NCBI RefSeq assembly: GCF_014270105.1
Contig: NZ_JACNMF010000003.1
Coordinates: forward strand, 186,001-250,000
Source of the DNA: Hyunsoonleella aquatilis
Lineage (GTDB): Bacteria; Bacteroidota; Bacteroidia; Flavobacteriales; Flavobacteriaceae
Reading direction: 5' to 3'
DNA length: 64,000 bases
A program made the translations under genes and the position numbers. The notes under the pieces are model-generated. The model ran no database searches, was not told where the DNA came from, and saw only the letters and a program-made list of their open reading frames with translations. Shown here piece after piece: positions 56,801 through 64,000 of the stretch; within the stretch, counting starts at the first letter, position 1; every line of letters starts with the position of its first letter.

Positions 56801-56958
56801 CAGGAAATAATTTATTATTATTTTCAGATTTTAGGTTGATTGATCCAGAAGCTAGTAGATTTGGAAGAGACGGAATAGGTAATATAGCCCAAGGTTATCA
56901 TAATGGGTCATATCCAAACCCACGTGTTTTAACACTTGGCCTTAACTTAACATTTTAA
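53893..56958 (+). CDS. susC: SusC/RagA-type TonB-dependent outer-membrane receptor
   Basis: This 1021-residue protein has a signal peptide (about 1-32), a CarboxypepD_reg-like domain (about 34-110, GTVSADGQPLPGATVLVKG), a TonB-box region (ALDEVVVIGYGTQ), a plug (about 112-235) and a 22-strand beta-barrel ending in LNLTF. It imports oligosaccharides of the PUL glycan through the outer membrane with the SusD lid encoded 12 bases downstream. No N-terminal sigma-regulatory extension is present, so control is not by a FecR/ECF pair through this receptor. It is the only SusC in the window. The symbol denotes the family. Confidence 0.93.
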   Translation: MKLKTKLNETLYLRKAKLSIILFFAFAAMSFAQTVSGTVSADGQPLPGATVLVKGTTTGTSTDFDGNYTINAEASNTLVFSYVGYSTKEVPVGNQTVVNVTLEQDNALDEVVVIGYGTQRKSDLTGSVSSVSAEDITAVPVSRVDQALQGRASGVQVTQVNGAPGAGTVIRVRGGNSITGSNEPLWVIDGIVVGTNFNLNNINSNDIKSIEILKDASSIAIYGSRGANGVVLVTTKNGKGAGTGKPEVSVNLYTSLQSVPELPDMLSQREQIAYTNESARFRGVTEPFPNDPSTYPDNDWFDLLMDTAPIYSADVSISGSTENLNYYNSLSYFNQEGIIKSSGIEKFIFRSNLDYTLSEKIKAGFRINYSRINRQNGVVGFGSAFGTLPTQPIFNDDGTYNGFNEVVGAPFTNPIAALEQNTNETLSNNLLATAYLEYSPIENLIIRSTFSPEINNSKQNRFFSSQAPSNLAIDVFNGGFASVETISSIGWNNENTIQYQFDVNEDHSITALAGASFQKVETETAFAEALGIFSDAAGFNNLGFSDPARSVIRSDYDGFQIASFFGRINYAFKDKYLLTLVGRSDGSSRFAPGNKYEFYPSIAGAWKISEESFMQNQNVFQDLKLRASWGKSGNQAIEAYRTFGLLTEANTTLGGNELIGLTVGRPANPNLKWETTSSYDIALEASFFGGKVFTELNYYYKQTDDLLLDVTIPRQTGFTSQLQNIGSLENQGWELLVNSTNVSNANFSWSSTVTLSANRNKVLDLGGAQFQEVVVDEILGSGNTRLIVGQPVPVYTGARYLGTWKSQQEIDDSGFLDNAIVGGARFEDISGPNGVPDGRISQDDYVVLGDPTPDLIFGFENNFSYKNWDLSFYFQGTTGNEVFNLTMRNNYFNRGETTKYADLANRWIEGVNETSDIPRAGQDTVTGTPPNSEYVEDGSHVRLKTLRLAYNVPTSDWGLDGIKNATIYFSGNNLLLFSDFRLIDPEASRFGRDGIGNIAQGYHNGSYPNPRVLTLGLNLTF

Positions 56959-56970
56959 AAAAAATAAATT

Positions 56971-58578
56971 ATGAAAACAAAACGCATATTTTTATACGTC
57001 TTCATTATTTTCTCATGTTTTGCCTGTGAGAAATTTTTGGAAGAAGAACCAAGAGCACTTATCTCTCCAGAAACATTTTTAACATCTGCAACGGAGGCTG
57101 AGGCATTTAGAACAGGGTACTATGCCATTTTAAAGAATAATTCCATTTACGGACAAGTTGGATTAGATGTATTTTACGACAACGGAGCCGACATTATAGA
57201 ACCTAATAGGCAAGCAGGTTTCTTTGAGCCTATGGGTAATTATTCTCTGACGGAAGCATCTGCGGACGTATCTACTCAAAAAATGAGTGTGTCGGATACT
57301 TGGAAAGACCTATACAGGGTTATCTTAAATACAAATATTTTAATTAATAGAATTGCAGATAATGAAGCTATTTTGCAAGAAGCCAGAACAGACTTTATTG
57401 CGGATGCAAGGTTTGTTAGAGCTTTATGTTATTGGCATATTACAAATCTTTGGGGTGATGCGCCTTATTATACAGAGGTTCTTACGCTTGAAGAGATTAG
57501 TTCTTTGGGAAGAACAGATGAAGCCATAATAATAGAAGGTGTTTTAGAGGATTTAGAATTTGCACAAGCAAACCTTAAAGATTCTTATACTGGTGATGAT
57601 GCAGGAAGAGCTTCAAAATGGGCAGCTGCCTTGATTGAGGCAAAAATTCTTATGCAACAGCAAAAATGGCAAGAAGGTCTGGATAAATGTCTAGAGATTA
57701 TTAATCAATCGCCACATTCTTTATTGCCAACATATGCTGAAGTGTTTGACCCTAATAATGAATACAACGCTGAAATTATTTGGTCTTTAGATTTTGCCAA
57801 AGACATTATAGGGCAGTTCGAACTTGGTGTTCAAGATGCTGATGGGAACTTACCTAATTTTGCAAGAGATTCCAATGGAAACTGGAGACCAAGTATGTTT
57901 AATCCACGTTTAAGAGATGAGCCGCAAAATGCTGAAGATTTAGAACCTTTAAAGGATGCTTTGGCTGCCAATGGAGAGTCGTTTAATGGTACTGGACTTC
58001 AAATAGCATCAAAAGATTTTGCTGAGAAGTTCCCAATGAATGATTTAAGAAGACCTCTAAATGTTAACGACATGTACGAAGGTATTCAATTGAATCATAC
58101 GTATATGCCTAAGTTTATGAATTTGGACTTGGCAACGTCACCACGTTTCAACCATTCTGACAACAGACTGGTGTTCCGTATGGCTGATGTGCATTTGATG
58201 GCCGCTGAATGTGAGAATGAGCGTCCTGGTGGAAATCCAGATACTGCCTTCGAGTATATTAGGCCAATTAGAGAGCGTGCTTATGCTACCGTTGCAGAAG
58301 CCGAAGAAATACTTGGTTTAACTCAACAACAGTTCAGAGAAGCTATTTATGACGAGCGCAAATGGGAGTTAGCCGGAGAAGCTTGGAGAAGATATGACCT
58401 GATAAGATGGGGTATTTTATTTGATGTTGTTGAAGATCTAGAATACCGCTTCTGGACACCTGCGGCGAATATAGAACCTTGGCATGTAAAATTGCCGATT
58501 CCTTTACAAGAAATCATAAGCAATCCAGCACTATTGGAATCAGATCCAACTAATAATGGATATCGATCAGGAAATTAA
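56971..58578 (+). CDS. susD: SusD/RagB-type surface glycan-binding lipoprotein
   Basis: This 535-residue lipoprotein has its lipidation Cys at 19 (CFAC), followed by an acidic stretch (EKFLEEEP) that fits surface export. The TPR-rich SusD fold includes RFVRALCYWHITNLWGDAPY and, near the C-terminus, the ERKWELAGEAWRRYDLIRWG signature of the family. It binds imported oligosaccharides as the lid of the SusC channel. It is co-transcribed with the SusC-like gene under P9 and followed by a terminator. Ligand specificity cannot be read from sequence. The symbol denotes the family. Confidence 0.93.
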   Translation: MKTKRIFLYVFIIFSCFACEKFLEEEPRALISPETFLTSATEAEAFRTGYYAILKNNSIYGQVGLDVFYDNGADIIEPNRQAGFFEPMGNYSLTEASADVSTQKMSVSDTWKDLYRVILNTNILINRIADNEAILQEARTDFIADARFVRALCYWHITNLWGDAPYYTEVLTLEEISSLGRTDEAIIIEGVLEDLEFAQANLKDSYTGDDAGRASKWAAALIEAKILMQQQKWQEGLDKCLEIINQSPHSLLPTYAEVFDPNNEYNAEIIWSLDFAKDIIGQFELGVQDADGNLPNFARDSNGNWRPSMFNPRLRDEPQNAEDLEPLKDALAANGESFNGTGLQIASKDFAEKFPMNDLRRPLNVNDMYEGIQLNHTYMPKFMNLDLATSPRFNHSDNRLVFRMADVHLMAAECENERPGGNPDTAFEYIRPIRERAYATVAEAEEILGLTQQQFREAIYDERKWELAGEAWRRYDLIRWGILFDVVEDLEYRFWTPAANIEPWHVKLPIPLQEIISNPALLESDPTNNGYRSGN

Positions 58579-58608
58579 TATTAAGTTAGTTTTTTAGTTG
58601 TTTAGTTG

Positions 58609-58642
58609 AAAAGGCCGAAGACGAAAGTTTTCGGTCTTTTTT
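58609..58642 (+). terminator. Terminator after the SusC/SusD operon
   Basis: AAAAGGCCGAA at 58609-58619 pairs (one G-U pair) with TTCGGTCTTTT at 58630-58640, followed by more T residues, 30 bases after the SusD stop. Confidence 0.8.
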
Positions 58643-58650
58643 ATGAAACA

Positions 58651-58695
58651 CATGAGAGTTCAGGATATGATTAATCCAAATTTGTATTAGATTAG
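58651..58695 (+). promoter_or_regulatory. Regulon promoter P10
   Basis: CATGAG at 58651 and CAGGAT at 58661 (within GAGAGTTCAGGATA) are 10 bp apart. TAGATTAG starts at 58688, 27 bp after the main box. The GH3 ATG is 32 bp from the -7 box start. Confidence 0.75.
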
Positions 58696-58719
58696 TGGCT
58701 TAAATAATCTAGACTAAAA

Positions 58720-60882
58720 ATGAAACATTGCTTTTTACCCGTAATTTTAATTCTTACCTTTTTAATTAGTTGTAAGTCAGAAGAAAAAGAATCTGATAAA
58801 GACTCGATAAATAAGAAGGTTGAAGAGCTTCTAAGTCAAATGACTTTAGATGAAAAGATTGCAGAAATGACTCAGGATGCTCCGGCCAATGAAAGGCTTG
58901 GTATTCCTTATATGAAATACGGGGAAGCTCTTCATGGATTATGGCTTGTTCTTGATTATTATGGTAATACAACGGTGTATCCCCAAGCTATTGCTGCGGC
59001 TTCTACCTGGCAACCTGAGTTAGTCAAAAAAATGGCTTCTCAAACAGCATTAGAGGCACGTGCTTTGGGTGTTACACATTGCTATTCACCTAATTTAGAT
59101 GTTATTTCTGGAGATCCAAGATATGGTAGAGTTGAAGAATCGTATGGCGAAGACCCTTATTTGGTATCTAGAATGGGTGTTGCATTTATTCAAGGTTTAC
59201 AAGGTATGGGTGAGGAGCGATTTGATGAGAATCATGTGCTGGCAACAGCGAAGCACTTTATTGGATATCCTGAAAACCGACGTGGAATTAACGGAGGTTT
59301 TAGTGATATGTCTGAACGTAGATTAAGAGAAGTTTATTTACCACCTTTTGAGGCAGCTATAAAAGAAGCAAAAATTGGCTCTCTCATGCCAGGTCATCAA
59401 GATTATAATGGAGTTCCAAACCATATGAACACGTGGTTACTTAAGGATATTTTAAGAGATGAATTAGGTTTTGACGGTTTAATTGTTTCTGATAATAACG
59501 ATATTGCGAGGTTAGGAACCATGCATTTTATTGCTGAAACCAGAACTAAGTCAGCAATTTTAGGATTAAAAGCCGGAGTTGATATGGACTTAGTGATTGG
59601 AAAGATTGAGAAGTTAGCGGCATATAATACTAAAGTGTTGAAGGATACAATAACAAAGAACCCTGAATTGGAAAAGTATATTGACAAAGCAACATCTCGT
59701 ATTTTAACCGCAAAATATCAATTGGGTTTATTTGATACAGCACCAAAAGAGATTGACACAAAAACGGTATATGCAGGTAGAAAAGAACATCAAGAGTTTT
59801 CTTATGAAATGGCCAAAAAAGCAATCATTTTATTAAAGAATGATAATAATGTTTTGCCTTTAGATATTTCTAAAATTAAATCGTTAGCTGTAATTGGTCC
59901 AAATGCTCATGAAGAAAGACCTGCAAAAGGAACGTATTCTTTATTAGGAGGGTATTCTGGTTTACCACCATTTTATGTTTCTGCTTTAGATGGAATAAAA
60001 GCTAAAGTTGGAGATAAAGTAAAAATTAATTATGCAAAAGGTTGTGATTTATTAAGTAATTCTAAAGAAGGTTTTCCAGCGGCAATTGCAGCAGCCAAAA
60101 AGTCTGATGCAGTTGTTTTAGTAATTGGTGGGTCTAGAAAAACTTGTGGTGAAGGTGTAGATAGAGCCGATTTGGACTTATATGGTGTGCAGCAAGAGTT
60201 GGTAAAAGCAATCCATAAAACAGGTAAACCTGTTGTTGCTGTGTTAATTAATGGTAGGCCACTATCAATCAACTATGTTGCCGAAAATATTCCATCAATT
60301 TTAGAAACATGGTATTTAGGTATGCGTTCTGGAGATGCTATTGCAGATGCAATTTTTGGTGATGTGAATCCAGGAGGTAAGCTTACAGTATCTTTTCCAA
60401 GATCTGTAGGGCAGGTTCCTGTAACGTATTTAGAACGTCCAGATTTTATAGGTTCGGGCAAAGGCTTATTTAAAGATGCTGATAAATCACCATTATTTCC
60501 ATTTGGTCATGGTTTAAGTTACACCACTTTTGAATATGGTATCCCAAAACTTGAAAACAAGACAATTCCGGTAGATGGTTCCACAACTATTTCAGTGGAC
60601 ATTACCAATACCGGAGATAGAGAAGGTGATGAGGTGGTGCAAATGTATGTTCGTGATGATTATGCCTCGGTTGGGCGCTATTTAAAACTATTAAAAGGCT
60701 TCGAACGTATCACCTTAAAACCCGGCGAAACAAAAACCGTAAGCTTTAATTTGGGCTTTGACGAATTGAATATTTTGAACCAAGAAATGAAAAAAGTGGT
60801 TGAACCCGGAACTTTTACCATTTCAGTTGGGGCTTCCTCTGCGAATAAAGATTTGAAAACTGCTATATTAACAGTGAAATAA
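58720..60882 (+). CDS. GH3 beta-glycosidase lipoprotein (xylosidase/glucosidase type)
   Basis: This 720-residue lipoprotein (Cys18, LISC) has the GH3 layout: a TIM barrel (about 35-340), an alpha/beta sandwich (about 370-590) and a C-terminal Fn3-like domain (about 620-715, DITNTGDREGDEVVQMYV). Motifs include the AKHFIGY dyad and the nucleophile Asp258 in GLIVSDNND. The sequence SDNND departs from the common SDWG or SDCG. It most likely removes terminal beta-xylose or beta-glucose in the periplasm, which suits the xylose of ulvan (inference). It is first of two genes under P10; the next starts 19 bases later. Confidence 0.88.
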   Translation: MKHCFLPVILILTFLISCKSEEKESDKDSINKKVEELLSQMTLDEKIAEMTQDAPANERLGIPYMKYGEALHGLWLVLDYYGNTTVYPQAIAAASTWQPELVKKMASQTALEARALGVTHCYSPNLDVISGDPRYGRVEESYGEDPYLVSRMGVAFIQGLQGMGEERFDENHVLATAKHFIGYPENRRGINGGFSDMSERRLREVYLPPFEAAIKEAKIGSLMPGHQDYNGVPNHMNTWLLKDILRDELGFDGLIVSDNNDIARLGTMHFIAETRTKSAILGLKAGVDMDLVIGKIEKLAAYNTKVLKDTITKNPELEKYIDKATSRILTAKYQLGLFDTAPKEIDTKTVYAGRKEHQEFSYEMAKKAIILLKNDNNVLPLDISKIKSLAVIGPNAHEERPAKGTYSLLGGYSGLPPFYVSALDGIKAKVGDKVKINYAKGCDLLSNSKEGFPAAIAAAKKSDAVVLVIGGSRKTCGEGVDRADLDLYGVQQELVKAIHKTGKPVVAVLINGRPLSINYVAENIPSILETWYLGMRSGDAIADAIFGDVNPGGKLTVSFPRSVGQVPVTYLERPDFIGSGKGLFKDADKSPLFPFGHGLSYTTFEYGIPKLENKTIPVDGSTTISVDITNTGDREGDEVVQMYVRDDYASVGRYLKLLKGFERITLKPGETKTVSFNLGFDELNILNQEMKKVVEPGTFTISVGASSANKDLKTAILTVK

Positions 60883-60901
60883 AGGGTGTTGAAATAATAC
60901 T

Positions 60902-63529
60902 ATGAAGTGTTTTACTCTGATAAATCTAGTGCTTTTTTGCTGTGTAGTTTTACCAATTCAGGGAGTAGCACAATCTATCGAGAAGAACACCTTTATTCAG
61001 AATAATGAAATTACACTTATTGACAGAACTACACTTCAAGATAGTTTAGGCCCGGTTAACTATGGAAAACGCAATCTTATTCATGCCATAGAGGCATCAG
61101 GTGGAAAAATTAATAAAGTCCGGAATTCGCTAACCAATACAAAACCCTTAACCCTAGTAATTGGGGCTTTAGGTGACAGTCTTATTGGTGGATGGGTTGC
61201 TGATGAACCCAAGATAAAATTGAATAAGCCGGAGGGGGTTTTTTACCAATGGCGAAATACAAAGCAGGGAAGGGCATTAGTTGCAGGAGGTACAAACGCC
61301 ATAGGCCTAGCATACGCTTTAAATGAGCTTGCAGATCAAATAAAGTACAAAGGGCTCGATGCTTTAACCGAGATTGAAAATACTATTGAATATCCCGACA
61401 ACCAAGTACGGGGGCTGGATAAGTTTATAGCGAGTGAGCACGACGATACTTGGTTCTTTTCTGAGGACTATTGGGAATATTATTGTGGCAAGCTTGTTAA
61501 AAACCGCTTTAATAGGCTTACCTTGATTACGGGCTACAATGATGGCAAAAATCAGGAATTTATGATTCCTGTGTATCCTTACCTTTTTGATGTTCAGGGA
61601 TTTGAAGGGGTTAGTTTAATTGGGGAATACAAAAATTCTCCAACGCAGTATCTTAATCAGCTAAGGAAAATAGGCAAAACATGCCATGATTATGGGTTGG
61701 ACTTTGTTTTCGGTATTTGGGGGCATGGTAGGAGTGATGAATTAGTGTCTGGTTTACCCGAAGACGACACGGCATATACTACTTATTGCTCGAAAGGCAT
61801 GCTTGCGCTGTTGCAGAAAGTGCCAGAGATAGATGGCATTCAATTGCGTGTAAATTATGAGTCCGGCGTCGGAGGGTTTGGGAATACTGCAGACCATTTT
61901 TGGAAGGAAATCATCGACGCCATTGCCGTCAGCAATAGAGGGCAGAACAGGAAGGTTTTTTTGGACATAAGGGCAAAAGGCCTTACAAAGCCCATAAGGG
62001 AGTTTGTTTCTGAAACTGGATTAGATTTTAGTGTAACCAGTAAATATACTTGGGAGGGTGTTGGGTTGCCATACCATCCCATGGAAATGAGGAAGGGAGA
62101 GCTGACTATGTTGTACAACGTTGATAAACGGCAACGCTATGGTTACGCAGATTTTTTAAGCCATTCTCGCAATTTCGATTTTATTTATAGGTTATGGGGC
62201 GTTGGTACAATGCGCATGTTTACCTGGGCAGACCCCGACTATGCGCGCCGGTTTTCACAAAGCACTAGTTTTGGTAATGCCAAAGGATTTCAGGTAACGC
62301 CGCCATTGGGGAGAAAGCTAAATACCTGGCGTCTTTTCAAGGACGACACCATGGAATATTTCACTTGGGAAGATGAGCGCTATTGGGCATGGTATGTATT
62401 ATTTGGAAGGTTAGGGTATTCTAGCAATGTAAAACCTCAGGTTTGGGAGCGGGAATTCAAAGCACGTTACGACAAAGCCTATAAAAATGTTTTGAGCGCT
62501 TACAGATCGGCCAGTAAAGTATTGCCCTTAATTACGTCCTCACACCTTACATTTCATCCTGGCAATTATAACTGGGCTGAAATAGAGAGCGGAGGTGCGC
62601 TTTTCGTGGCACACAATGCCAATCCCTATTATATTCTGAAAAATAGAACCTATCAATCATCAGAACCGGGTGATCCGGGGCTTTTTTATAGTATAGAGGA
62701 TTATGTAAAAGATCAGTTGAAGGATAGTGTCAGGCCAAAAATTACTCCTGGGCAACTGGCAAAACGTTTCAGTATTTTGGCCAAAGATGTATTGCGTTCA
62801 TTAGATGGTATCCGCTTGGCAGATATACCTGAAGCTCATAAAAAGGAATTTATTACAAATGAAATTGATCTCAAAATTTTATCAAACCTAGCACAGTACC
62901 ATTCTTTTAAAATCAAAGCCGCTACGGACTTTTCATTTTATGAAGAAACGCAAAATAAGGGATATTTGAAGTCATCATTACAACAGATGTATAAGGCTAA
63001 AAGTTGTTGGGCTATCATTGACAGTTTGACAGAACAGCAATATTTTGAATCACCACGATTTTTGCATGACAATGGCTCGTGGAAAGGCCGGTTGGTTGAA
63101 ATAGATAAGGATATAAACAAAATAGAGGGCATTATTAAAGACCCCTCTGGAATAGCCACCTTGACCTATTGGAGAGAATTAGAATCGAAAAATGATGAAT
63201 TTGTTAAAAGTTTAAGGGCTTCTGTTCCTGGTGCGGTATCCTCCAAAGGTAAATTAGCCGTTGCTTTGCTTACTGGAGCGAGATTAGACGATTTCCAACA
63301 GCCAAAAGTACACTACAGAGAAGCAAATATGACCAAAGGTAAATTCAACGAACTGAATATGGAATGGGACGGCACAAAATATGTGGCCAAAATACCCATG
63401 GAAGTGTTGGATTCAAATTATGATGTACTATTATATTTTACGCTGTTGGATACTGATGGGGGGGTCATAGTCTACCCTGGCCTGTACAACGAAATACACA
63501 GCATGCCCTACTTCCATATTGAGAGGTGA
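60902..63529 (+). CDS. Unclassified large glycoside-hydrolase-like protein with GH67/GH20-type N-terminal domain
   Basis: This 875-residue secreted protein has a signal peptide (about 1-23). Residues about 30-155 resemble the alpha/beta N-terminal domain that precedes the barrel in GH67, GH20 and GH84 (ALVAGGTNAIGLAYALNELA). A barrel-like region (about 160-520) contains RFNRLTLITGYND, FVFGIWGHG, IDGIQLRVNYESG, KVFLDIRAKG and TMRMFTWADPDYA. A helical region and a C-terminal beta domain follow. The pattern is closest to alpha-glucuronidase-type enzymes, but the catalytic residues cannot be named and no CAZy family is claimed. A role on uronic acid side groups is plausible here. It is second and last gene under P10 and the last gene of the window. 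Confidence 0.5.
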   Translation: MKCFTLINLVLFCCVVLPIQGVAQSIEKNTFIQNNEITLIDRTTLQDSLGPVNYGKRNLIHAIEASGGKINKVRNSLTNTKPLTLVIGALGDSLIGGWVADEPKIKLNKPEGVFYQWRNTKQGRALVAGGTNAIGLAYALNELADQIKYKGLDALTEIENTIEYPDNQVRGLDKFIASEHDDTWFFSEDYWEYYCGKLVKNRFNRLTLITGYNDGKNQEFMIPVYPYLFDVQGFEGVSLIGEYKNSPTQYLNQLRKIGKTCHDYGLDFVFGIWGHGRSDELVSGLPEDDTAYTTYCSKGMLALLQKVPEIDGIQLRVNYESGVGGFGNTADHFWKEIIDAIAVSNRGQNRKVFLDIRAKGLTKPIREFVSETGLDFSVTSKYTWEGVGLPYHPMEMRKGELTMLYNVDKRQRYGYADFLSHSRNFDFIYRLWGVGTMRMFTWADPDYARRFSQSTSFGNAKGFQVTPPLGRKLNTWRLFKDDTMEYFTWEDERYWAWYVLFGRLGYSSNVKPQVWEREFKARYDKAYKNVLSAYRSASKVLPLITSSHLTFHPGNYNWAEIESGGALFVAHNANPYYILKNRTYQSSEPGDPGLFYSIEDYVKDQLKDSVRPKITPGQLAKRFSILAKDVLRSLDGIRLADIPEAHKKEFITNEIDLKILSNLAQYHSFKIKAATDFSFYEETQNKGYLKSSLQQMYKAKSCWAIIDSLTEQQYFESPRFLHDNGSWKGRLVEIDKDINKIEGIIKDPSGIATLTYWRELESKNDEFVKSLRASVPGAVSSKGKLAVALLTGARLDDFQQPKVHYREANMTKGKFNELNMEWDGTKYVAKIPMEVLDSNYDVLLYFTLLDTDGGVIVYPGLYNEIHSMPYFHIER

Positions 63530-63675
63530 GGGCTGGAGGCACATACTTTTCTTTGGTATCAAATTGGTGTTCGGCCCCAAAACCAGTATTAATTGAAGGT
63601 ATCAGCTGTAAGGTAAGTAGCCTTAGAAACTAGTTGCACCAAAAACCTCCAACCCAAAATAATTCTGACGCCTTA

Positions 63676-63699
63676 ATCACCTAGTCTTTTTTAGGTGAT
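63676..63699. repeat. Perfect 8-bp inverted repeat (hairpin)
   Basis: ATCACCTA at 63676-63683 is mirrored by TAGGTGAT at 63692-63699 with an 8-base T-rich loop. No T run follows on the plus strand, so it is not a clear intrinsic terminator for the gene 146 bases upstream. Confidence 0.55.
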
Positions 63700-63829
63700 A
63701 GCCAAAAACTTAGTAAACCTGATTTCGAGATCATTCAAATTAGTAACTTATAACTTAAATTAACGTGAGTTCGACGTATTATACATTTAAAACAGGGACC
63801 TCTCCTTTATTAATAATGAATATTGTTAT

Positions 63830-63902
63830 TTCGAGCAAGGGGAAACCACATACCAGTGAGATGTCTCGTCGCTTATGCTGCGCTCTGTCGACATGACAAA
63901 GC
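63830..63902. repeat. Possible flavobacterial intergenic repeat element
   Basis: The segment contains GTGAGATGTCTCGTCG, a GCTGCGCTCTGTCGAC core and ATGACAAAG. It looks like the short 'GAGAT-TCTCG ... CGAxATGACA' intergenic repeats common in flavobacterial genomes (from memory of such genomes). A second copy is not present in this window. Confidence 0.35.
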
Positions 63903-64000
63903 ATTGGTTTTTGTGTTTATAAGAGCGTGTGAGGTTAAATATAATATCAAACTTCTTAAGACAAGCGTTGCGTTTTCCTTTCGGAACACTCTGTTTGAAT

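Larger units (their letters stand above)
63530..64000. other. 471-bp noncoding end of the window
   Basis: No convincing ORF is seen. It contains an inverted repeat at 63676-63699 and a repeat-like segment near 63830-63902. The shift from dense PUL genes to noncoding DNA suggests the edge of the locus. Confidence 0.6.

Noticed and set aside
1-64000. CRISPR arrays, tRNA or rRNA genes, and intact insertion sequences
   Set aside because: No regularly spaced repeats, tRNA-like cloverleaf, rRNA segments or transposase genes were seen on reading either strand.
1-64000. Hybrid two-component sensor or ECF sigma/anti-sigma pair controlling the PUL
   Set aside because: No histidine kinase, Reg_prop, FecR or sigma-70 region is encoded, and the SusC lacks the N-terminal signalling extension.

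Overview
The window is AT-rich DNA from a marine member of the Bacteroidota, most likely a flavobacterium. The evidence is a SusC/SusD pair, many lipoprotein signals, type IX secretion (T9SS) C-terminal sorting domains, no Shine-Dalgarno sequences, and promoter -7 boxes of the TAnnTTTG type. Nearly every gene belongs to one very large polysaccharide utilisation locus (PUL) for a sulfated, rhamnose-rich, probably uronic-acid- and xylose-containing glycan. Ulvan or rhamnan sulfate of green algae are the best candidates. The substrate is inferred from enzyme content, not proven.

Layout. 1-5746: end of an incoming operon with two secreted beta-propeller (BNR_4) enzymes carrying ricin-like trefoils and T9SS tails. 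5921-7903: a trefoil-flanked, possibly jelly-roll lyase. 8045-9958: a Tat-exported toroid-like lyase/hydrolase. 9960-10835 (minus): an AraC-type regulator. 11010-23865: operon of three GH78 rhamnosidases, a GH59 fused to a GH78-type N-terminal domain, and an arabinose-isomerase-like enzyme. 24195-33821: operon of a CBM9-like/PKD protein, GH78, GH106 and two sulfatases. 33917-36475: GH39-like secreted enzyme. 36787-40864: a collapsed sulfatase gene, the rhamnose symporter RhaT, a sulfatase and an exported enolase-superfamily enzyme. 40987-49536: GH78, sulfatase, DUF1080 protein, GH39-like and GH5 enzymes. 49713-52673: a clan GH-A enzyme with two CBM6-like modules. 52782-53660 (minus): a nucleoside-hydrolase-like secreted protein. 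53893-58578: SusC/SusD. 58720-63529: GH3 and an unclassified GH67-like enzyme. 63530-64000: noncoding.

The genes form a plausible pathway. Surface lyases and glycosidases cut the polymer and SusCD imports oligosaccharides. Periplasmic sulfatases, rhamnosidases (GH78, GH106), xylosidase-like enzymes (GH39, GH3) and others trim them, and RhaT takes up rhamnose. No GH88/GH105 unsaturated-uronyl hydrolase, rhamnose isomerase/kinase or sulfatase maturase is visible here.

The most striking observation is regulatory. Eleven promoters, ten on the plus strand and one on the minus strand, share one architecture: two hexamers related to CAGGAT with starts 10 bp apart, and a -7-like TAnnTTTG box starting exactly 27 bp after the start of the second hexamer. 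The array delimits the operons, corrects one start codon (49713), and suggests that one activator, perhaps the AraC-type protein encoded here, controls the whole locus.
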